Shown: positions 1 to 4,787 of the stretch, one piece after another
How positions within the stretch are numbered: the stretch's first letter is position 1
Layout of the letters: every line of letters begins with the position of its first letter
Source of the DNA: Actinomycetota bacterium
Lineage (GTDB): Bacteria > Actinomycetota > Actinomycetes > UBA12327
Direction: 5' to 3'
Length of the DNA stretch: 6,987 nucleotides
Assembly (NCBI GenBank): GCA_003529305.1
Contig: DPWC01000139.1
Span: 1-6,987 of the forward strand
Translations under genes and position numbers: made by a program
The notes under the pieces: model-generated
What the model was told of the DNA's origin: nothing
The model's input: only the letters and a program-made list of their open reading frames with translations
The model's database searches: none

Positions 1-635
1 AACGCCGCACCAATCGCGTCGCGCTGCCGGTACATGTTCACGCGGAAACGGGCCTTGCCAGGAAGGCTGTAGGCGAAATCGAGTTCCAGATCGGCTTCAA
101 ACTTTTCTCGCTGCTTCTGGGTGATCGCTGCATACATCACGCGGTGAATCACGGGCGCTGAGAGCACCGGAAAGGCCTCAAGGCCAGTCAGCTCGCCGCG
201 AACGCGCACCATCGGAAGCGCACCAATAGTCAAGTGGAGGTCAGAGGCACCGATCTCCAGCATGGCCAACAAGAGGTCCTGCAGCGTGACTTCATCCTCG
301 GCCGCCTGCTTCTCAGTGGTGGCGCGGTGGTATTCCTCGCTGAACGGGTCTGCCACCGAGATGGGGGCTCGGACACTTTCGGTTGCAGGGGTTTCGGGCG
401 AAGCACTCGCGACCGTGGGGGCCACGGATGCCGGCGCTGGCGCACTGACGCCCATCGCCGCCGCGCTGCCGGGGTCTGCATCTGCAGTGGCGGTGCCCAC
501 GGGGCCCGCAAAGAAGTTGTCAGCAGGAATCGCCCAGCCAGTCCCAGCGGCCGACGGCCCGGAAGTCACTGCGGTCTCCACGGGGTCAAGGGAGGTGCTG
601 GCCGATACGGGCGCAGCAGAGCCTGAGTTCTGCAC
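1..635 (-). CDS. pilT: Type IV pilus retraction ATPase PilT, N-terminal part (3' end beyond window)
   Basis: PilT is the cytoplasmic hexameric ATPase that depolymerises type IV pili, powering retraction and twitching motility. The 211 residues visible include the family's N-terminal PAS-like domain: a helix around LQDLLLAMLEIG (118-129), the signature ASDLHL (130-135), an RVRGEL segment, QKQREKFEADLELDFAYS, and GKARFRVNMYRQR near the window edge. The Walker A, Asp, Walker B and His boxes lie outside the window, so PilT rather than a PilU-like paralogue rests on this domain and on pilB lying directly upstream. The GTG start was chosen for the AGGAGG four bases upstream; the frame stays open further upstream, but earlier GTG codons lack such a site. 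This start adds about 115 Ala/Pro/Ser/Thr-rich residues before the domain, whereas typical PilT reaches ASDLHL within about 20 residues. In-frame Met61 (ATG at 455-453) and Met125 are alternatives; Met125 would truncate the domain. Confidence 0.88.
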   Translation of the reverse strand, partial: MQNSGSAAPVSASTSLDPVETAVTSGPSAAGTGWAIPADNFFAGPVGTATADADPGSAAAMGVSAPAPASVAPTVASASPETPATESVRAPISVADPFSEEYHRATTEKQAAEDEVTLQDLLLAMLEIGASDLHLTIGALPMVRVRGELTGLEAFPVLSAPVIHRVMYAAITQKQREKFEADLELDFAYSLPGKARFRVNMYRQRDAIGAA

Positions 636-639
636 GGCT

Positions 640-645
640 CCTCCT
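640..645 (-). promoter_or_regulatory. Strong Shine-Dalgarno site of pilT
   Basis: Read on the minus strand, AGGAGG stands four bases before the GTG at 635. It is the best match to the anti-Shine-Dalgarno sequence seen at any start in the window. It decides the long form of PilT over the internal Met61 start. It also suggests that pilT translation initiates independently and not by coupling to pilB. Confidence 0.75.
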
Positions 646-708
646 TCCCCCACCACCTGATAGGTCCTGTCTGGGTTGTCGGCTGATCGCCTCGCCACCT
701 TGAGGTGA

Positions 709-2430
709 CTAGACGACCACCCGCAAGATTTCGTCGATCGAGGTCACGCCCTGTCGAGCCTTGTCCAACCCGTCATTGCGAAGTGTGATCATGCCGCTGG
801 CCAACGCGGCTTTGTTGATCTCCGTGGCTGGCGCATGCTCCACGGCCAGTCGCTCGATCTCCTCGGTCACCACCATGACCTCGTGGAGCGCTAGGCGGCC
901 TTTGTACCCCGTACCCGAACATGACGGGCATCCCACCGGGCGATACAGCGTCGGCATTCCGGCGGAGAGATCCCACTCCACCCGCGCGGCCACCAGGGCC
1001 TCTTCAGTCGGGGTGTACGCCTCTTTGCACTTGGCACACAACCGACGCGCCAATCGTTGCGCCAGAACGGCATCCACTGCTGAACCTACGAGAAATGGCT
1101 CAATACCCATCTCCGTCAAGCGGGTGATGGCCGATGGGGCGTCATTGGTGTGCAGCGTGGACAGCACCAAGTGGCCAGTCAGAGCCGCTTCTGTCGCGAT
1201 CTGGGCCGTCTCGTGGTCACGAATCTCACCGATCAGCACGATGTCTGGGTCCGATCGAAGGATCGAGCGCAGTGAAGCCGCGAAGGTCAGCCCCGCCTTC
1301 ACATTGGTCTGGACCTGCGCGATACCAGGGAGTCGGTACTCCACCGGATCTTCCACCGTGATGATGTTGACTTCCGGCTTATTCAAGATGTTCAGGGTGG
1401 CATACAGCGTCGTGGACTTACCCGAACCCGTGGGACCGGTGACCAGAATCATTCCGTAGGGCTTGGTGAAACTCTGCGCGTAGCGGTCATAGTTGGAGCG
1501 GCTGAAGCCCAGATCTGCCAGATCCAAACGGGCTGTCGAGTTGTCCAGAATTCGCATGACGACCTTCTCGCCCCACACGGTAGGGAGCGTGGCCACACGC
1601 AGATCGACCTTTTTGCCATGGGCCGAAACCGAGAGACGGCCATCCTGAGGGATGCGTCGTTCAGCAATGTTGATATCCGCCATGATCTTGAGGCGACTGA
1701 TCACACCGGACTGGATGGACTTCGGTGAACGCATCACTTCGTGGAGCACGCCGTCGATCCGAAAGCGCACGCGAAGATCTTGCTCCGTGGGCTCCAGATG
1801 GATGTCCGAAGCACGATCCTGAATGGCCTGCGTGATCAGCAAATTGACGAACTTGACGATCGGAGCTTCTTCGACGACTTCCTTGAGTCCAGCCAGGTCA
1901 TCATCGGCGTGGTCATCGCTGCCCTCAAGGGCGGTCGTGAGGTCATCAAGGTCAGTGTCAGCGCGGTAGTAACGGTCGATCGCGGCTGCGACATCCTGCC
2001 GAGTGGCCACGACCGGCAAGACTTCGTAACCACTGATCGTACGAATGTCGTCAGCAGCGAAGACATTGGCCGGGTCCGCCATCGCGACAACCATCCGGCC
2101 GTCTTCAAAGCCGATCGGAACTGCCATGTGTTGACGGCACACAGAGCCTGGAATGCGCGCGAGCGCCGAGCCATCAGCCGGATAGTCACTCAAGTCAACG
2201 AACCGAAGGCCGATCTGTTGCGCCAAGGCTGCAACCAGCTGCGTCTCGCTCAACACCCCTTGATCAACCAGGACGCGGCCCAAACTTCGGCCTTGGGCAT
2301 GGTGCTGCTCGATGGCAGAGTCCAACTGCTCAGGGGTGATCAGACCCCCCTCAACGAGGATGTCGCCGAGTTGCTTCACCGTGGGGTTATCGGCAGAACG
2401 GGTGAATTCTGTAGCCCAAAAAGGGGGCAA
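709..2430 (-). CDS. pilB: Type IV pilus assembly (extension) ATPase PilB / GspE family
   Basis: PilB is the cytoplasmic hexameric motor that hydrolyses ATP to add pilins to a type IV pilus. The full-length 573-residue protein shows an N-terminal MshEN/GspE-N region with two tandem 24-residue motifs (20-43 and 49-72). ASDIHLEP follows at 207-214. The ATPase core has Walker A GPTGSGKST (332-340), the Asp box ITVEDPVEYR (357-366), Walker B DIVLIGE (396-402) and the His box TGHLVLSTLHTNDA (418-431). A zinc-type tetracysteine, C465/C468 and C501/C504, is typical of PilB/GspE and absent from PilT. All catalytic motifs look intact. The start is uncertain. TTG at 2430 leaves a 20-base gap after aroE but has no good Shine-Dalgarno. 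GTG at 2379 (residue 18) sits just before the conserved QLGDILVEGG, also without one. pilT follows after 73 bases, so this pair probably opens a pilus cluster. A GspE-type secretion ATPase is the alternative, but the pilT neighbour favours PilB. Confidence 0.95.
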   Translation of the reverse strand: MPPFWATEFTRSADNPTVKQLGDILVEGGLITPEQLDSAIEQHHAQGRSLGRVLVDQGVLSETQLVAALAQQIGLRFVDLSDYPADGSALARIPGSVCRQHMAVPIGFEDGRMVVAMADPANVFAADDIRTISGYEVLPVVATRQDVAAAIDRYYRADTDLDDLTTALEGSDDHADDDLAGLKEVVEEAPIVKFVNLLITQAIQDRASDIHLEPTEQDLRVRFRIDGVLHEVMRSPKSIQSGVISRLKIMADINIAERRIPQDGRLSVSAHGKKVDLRVATLPTVWGEKVVMRILDNSTARLDLADLGFSRSNYDRYAQSFTKPYGMILVTGPTGSGKSTTLYATLNILNKPEVNIITVEDPVEYRLPGIAQVQTNVKAGLTFAASLRSILRSDPDIVLIGEIRDHETAQIATEAALTGHLVLSTLHTNDAPSAITRLTEMGIEPFLVGSAVDAVLAQRLARRLCAKCKEAYTPTEEALVAARVEWDLSAGMPTLYRPVGCPSCSGTGYKGRLALHEVMVVTEEIERLAVEHAPATEINKAALASGMITLRNDGLDKARQGVTSIDEILRVVV

Positions 2431-2450
2431 ATCGGACAGATTTCGACGCC

Positions 2451-3269
2451 TTAAAGGGCCTGCCGAAGAACCTCGGCGCTCACGCGTTGACCGGTCATCA
2501 GCGCGACCTGCTCAACAGCCTGGTGGACCAGCAGGTCCAGGCCGCCGATCACCTGACCACCGCGTCGTGCCCACGCGTCGGCCAAGGGGGTGGGCCGTGG
2601 GTCGTAGAGCACCTCAAAGAGCAGTCCCACGGGTGCGGGCACTTGCTCGCTCAGGCGCGCCCCTGCCGACGCCGGGGCGGTATTGATCACCAACGGGGCC
2701 CCGATGGCCTCGATGGCCCCTTCCCACGGGTGCACCGCAACACGCAGGCCGAGTTCTTGAGCCAAGGCCACGCATCGTGGCAGGGAATCGCCCATGCGGC
2801 CCACCAGTGTGACTTCGCTGGCGCCCATCTGCTGCAGCGCCAAGAGGGCAGAACGGGCAGTGGCACCCGAACCGAGGATCGCCGCGGTTTCGACCCGAAC
2901 AATGTGATGTTCACTCAAGGCATTCATGAAGCCTGTGACATCGGTGTTGTGACCCATCGGCCCGGCCTCACCAAATATCACTGTGTTCGCTGATTTGCTC
3001 AATGCCACTGTCGGCGTCATCTGCGCCAGCGCGGGCAGAACAGCCTCTTTCAACGGCATCGTCAACGACAGCCCCACCCACTCCGGTCCGCAGCAAGTGA
3101 CGAAATCGACCACCTGCTCAGCAGTGACTTCGATCGCGTCGTACTGCCAATCCAGCCCAAGGTGGCGATACGCCGCCCGGTGCAACGCCGGGGACAGTGA
3201 ATGCGCTATCGGAGCTCCGAGCACGGCAGCGCGGCGCCCAAACTTCGCGGGGCTTGAGGAGGTGCTCAT
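2451..3269 (-). CDS. aroE: Shikimate dehydrogenase
   Basis: AroE reduces 3-dehydroshikimate to shikimate with NADPH, the fourth step of the shikimate (chorismate, aromatic amino acid) pathway in the cytoplasm. The 272-residue length is normal. The substrate-binding domain shows SLSPALH (24-30), the GLSLTMPLKE segment with presumed catalytic Lys74, SANT (93-96) and HNTD with presumed catalytic Asp110. The nucleotide-binding fold has GSGATARSA (133-141). The C-terminal part has LYDPRPTPL and GGLDLLVHQAV (242-252). Two family motifs are altered: the usual NVT before the catalytic Lys is SLT, and the NADP-contacting NRT is GRM (157-159) with only Arg kept. The ATG start lies inside the mltG stop codon as an ATGA overlap, with AAGG ten bases upstream, which suggests coupled translation. 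Its neighbours do not share its pathway, so the placement reflects the conserved actinobacterial gene order. Confidence 0.95.
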   Translation of the reverse strand: MSTSSSPAKFGRRAAVLGAPIAHSLSPALHRAAYRHLGLDWQYDAIEVTAEQVVDFVTCCGPEWVGLSLTMPLKEAVLPALAQMTPTVALSKSANTVIFGEAGPMGHNTDVTGFMNALSEHHIVRVETAAILGSGATARSALLALQQMGASEVTLVGRMGDSLPRCVALAQELGLRVAVHPWEGAIEAIGAPLVINTAPASAGARLSEQVPAPVGLLFEVLYDPRPTPLADAWARRGGQVIGGLDLLVHQAVEQVALMTGQRVSAEVLRQAL

Positions 3270-4330
3270 CGGCTGTTGGCCTTGAACTCGGCTTTGTAGC
3301 GCAAGAATTCTTGATACGAGTCGGTGAACTTAGTTTCTCCGGTGGTCGGATTGGTCGTCACGAAATAGATCCATGGTCCACGAGCCGGCGATAGCGCCGC
3401 CTCCAACGCTTTGCGCGAGGGTGAACTGATCGGACCCGGCGGGAGCCCCTTGTTGCGGTACAAGTTGTAGGGCGAATCCACCTGCAGATCCTTCAATGTC
3501 AGGGGTCGCGTCACTCCTCCAAGGGCGTAGACCACGGTGGTGTCGAACTGCAGTGGGATGCCCTTAGCCAAGCGATTGCGGATCACCCGCGACACCTTGG
3601 GGAAATCTGCTGGATTGGCGACCTCTGCCTGGACCAGGCTCGCAATGGTGACGACCTGTTGGGGAGTCAAGCCTTGCTGTGCGGCACGCCTTTCAAGGTT
3701 CAGATCTGTTGCGGCAGTGGTGTAAGCGCTGACCATCTGTCGGAGCACATCACTGGCCGAATCGCCGGGATCAGTGTCGTAGGTCGCCGGAAAGAGGAAC
3801 CCCTCCAACTGGCCCCCGGCGTAACTGGGAAGTCCCAGTGTCGAGGGATTGGCGAGTGCGGCGGCAACCTCAGGCGCGGGGATACCGGAGTTGGCGGTGA
3901 TCTCCTGAGCCACCGACCGGACAGTGGCGCCTTCGCGCACCACGACTTTGGCGGTGATCCGAGAGGTTGGGTCCAACAGGCGCGCCAGCGCTGCCTCTGC
4001 CGACATCCGCTGGGCGAGTGCGTAGGTGCCCGGCGCGATCGACCGAGAACGAGGATCAGACTGGGCAGCCTGAACGAATGCGCGCTGACTGGCCACCACG
4101 CCAGCGTCAAGAAGGCTGCTGCCGATGCGCTTGGCACTTGCTCCTTGTGTGATCGTGACGCGCACGGTGCCGGTGCCGGTGCCGTCATAGTCCGCGGGCG
4201 GTCCAAAGAGTCGCCACCCCGCGACCAGCGCAACGACAACTCCGACGGCTGCCACCGTAGCCAGAATCACCACGGGCATAGACCGTCGCGATCGCGTCTG
4301 GGTCGGTCCCGGACCGTCAGGTGGTGTCAT
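3266..4330 (-). CDS. mltG: Endolytic murein transglycosylase MltG (YceG-like)
   Basis: MltG is an inner-membrane lytic transglycosylase that cuts nascent glycan strands and so sets peptidoglycan strand length. With this start the protein has 354 residues: a short Pro/Arg-rich cytoplasmic N-terminus, one transmembrane helix at about 18-42 and a Gly-Thr repeat linker. A LysM-like segment follows (about 56-82, VRVTITQGASAKRIGSSLL). The YceG catalytic domain carries LEGFLFPATY (175-184), ASLVQAEV with Glu236 at the position of the conserved motif Glu, QFDTTVVYALG (261-271) and SPYNLYRNKGLPPGPISSPS (286-305). The fold faces outside the membrane. I chose ATG at 4330 because it overlaps the ruvX stop as ATGA, mirroring the mltG-aroE junction, and has AAGGTGG four bases upstream. 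An in-frame GTG at 4348 would add six residues and a 22-base overlap and is less likely. Identification is firm; the catalytic Glu assignment is by position in the motif. Confidence 0.94.
   Translation of the reverse strand: MTPPDGPGPTQTRSRRSMPVVILATVAAVGVVVALVAGWRLFGPPADYDGTGTGTVRVTITQGASAKRIGSSLLDAGVVASQRAFVQAAQSDPRSRSIAPGTYALAQRMSAEAALARLLDPTSRITAKVVVREGATVRSVAQEITANSGIPAPEVAAALANPSTLGLPSYAGGQLEGFLFPATYDTDPGDSASDVLRQMVSAYTTAATDLNLERRAAQQGLTPQQVVTIASLVQAEVANPADFPKVSRVIRNRLAKGIPLQFDTTVVYALGGVTRPLTLKDLQVDSPYNLYRNKGLPPGPISSPSRKALEAALSPARGPWIYFVTTNPTTGETKFTDSYQEFLRYKAEFKANSR
4166..4183. repeat. Short tandem repeat, GGTGCC x3, inside mltG
   Basis: Three exact head-to-tail copies of a 6-base unit encode Gly-Thr repeated three times in the linker between the transmembrane helix and the LysM-like segment of MltG. 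The unit is a multiple of three, so a change in copy number would alter linker length without breaking the frame. Confidence 0.8.
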
Positions 4331-4782
4331 CTGTCCACCTTGACACACCGCCCTGGCGGTGCACCCGCCGCGCGTTCGCGATCCAGCGCGCCCTGCAAAA
4401 TCTCCACCGCTGCCTGCTGATCAACAATCTGACGCGAGGTTCGCGAGCTGCGACCTGCCGATCGGAGCGCACGCGTGGCTGTCACTGTGGTCAGGCGCTC
4501 ATCGACCAGTCGTACGGGGCACGGCGCCAACTGCGCCAGTTCAGCGACGAAGGCTTCAACGCCCGTAGCGGCGGGCCCCACTTGTCCGTCCATCGTTAAG
4601 GGCAGCCCAACAACAAACTCGATGGCCAAGTGTTGGACGGCCAGCGCCCCCAGTTGATCAAGGTCGCCCGGACCACGAGAGATCGTCACCAGAGGAGTTG
4701 CCAGCAGTCCCGCATCGTCACACCGCGCAACGCCGATGCGCACCGAACCCACATCGACGCCAAGCCGAACTCCGCTACGCAC
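4327..4782 (-). CDS. ruvX: YqgF/RuvX-family nuclease (putative pre-16S rRNA nuclease / Holliday junction resolvase)
   Basis: This is a small RNase H-fold nuclease. Family members have been linked to 5'-end maturation of 16S rRNA and, as RuvX, to Holliday junction resolution; the sequence does not say which applies here. The 151 residues are the usual length. The motifs are GVDVGSVRIGVA (8-19, acidic residue Asp10), VVGLPLTMDGQVGP (57-70), VRLVDERLTT (90-99, Glu95) and RQIVDQQAAVEIL (117-129, Asp121). The three acidic residues expected of the active site are therefore present. The start is GTG at 4782, five bases after the alaS stop, with TAAGG overlapping that stop as a closely spaced Shine-Dalgarno. 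The stop overlaps the mltG start. The pairing with alaS and mltG is common among actinobacteria and supports the assignment. Confidence 0.93.
   Translation of the reverse strand: MRSGVRLGVDVGSVRIGVARCDDAGLLATPLVTISRGPGDLDQLGALAVQHLAIEFVVGLPLTMDGQVGPAATGVEAFVAELAQLAPCPVRLVDERLTTVTATRALRSAGRSSRTSRQIVDQQAAVEILQGALDRERAAGAPPGRCVKVDR
4335..4341 (-). promoter_or_regulatory. Shine-Dalgarno site of mltG within the end of ruvX
   Basis: On the minus strand AAGGTGG ends four bases before the ATG at 4330, and its AAGG core is seven bases away. It lies inside the last codons of ruvX. It supports the ATG at 4330 over the upstream GTG at 4348, because this site would lie within the coding part of the longer form. 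Confidence 0.6.
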
Positions 4783-4787
4783 GGGCC

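Noticed and set aside
234..660. Two overlapping plus-strand open frames near the left end
   Set aside because: The minus strand here codes for the PilT N-terminus with a strong Shine-Dalgarno and a smooth join to the conserved domain. The plus-strand translations match nothing I recognise.
696..707. Small inverted repeat (CACCT-TG-AGGTG) just after the pilB stop, considered as a terminator
   Set aside because: With a workable loop the stem is only four base pairs and no T-run follows, so it is not a credible terminator.
636..708. Possible pilT promoter in the pilB-pilT gap
   Set aside because: I looked for -35 and -10 elements on the minus strand and saw no convincing pair. The gap shows only the Shine-Dalgarno.
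1741..2454. Long plus-strand open frame (237 codons) opposite pilB
   Set aside because: It is the complement of a gene with complete PilB motifs. Its translation shows no recognisable domain, and high-GC antisense frames are often open by chance.
3659..4420. Long plus-strand open frame (253 codons) opposite mltG
   Set aside because: It is antisense to a clear MltG and runs into ruvX. The translation is rich in Arg, Gly and Ser with no domain, as expected of a shadow frame.
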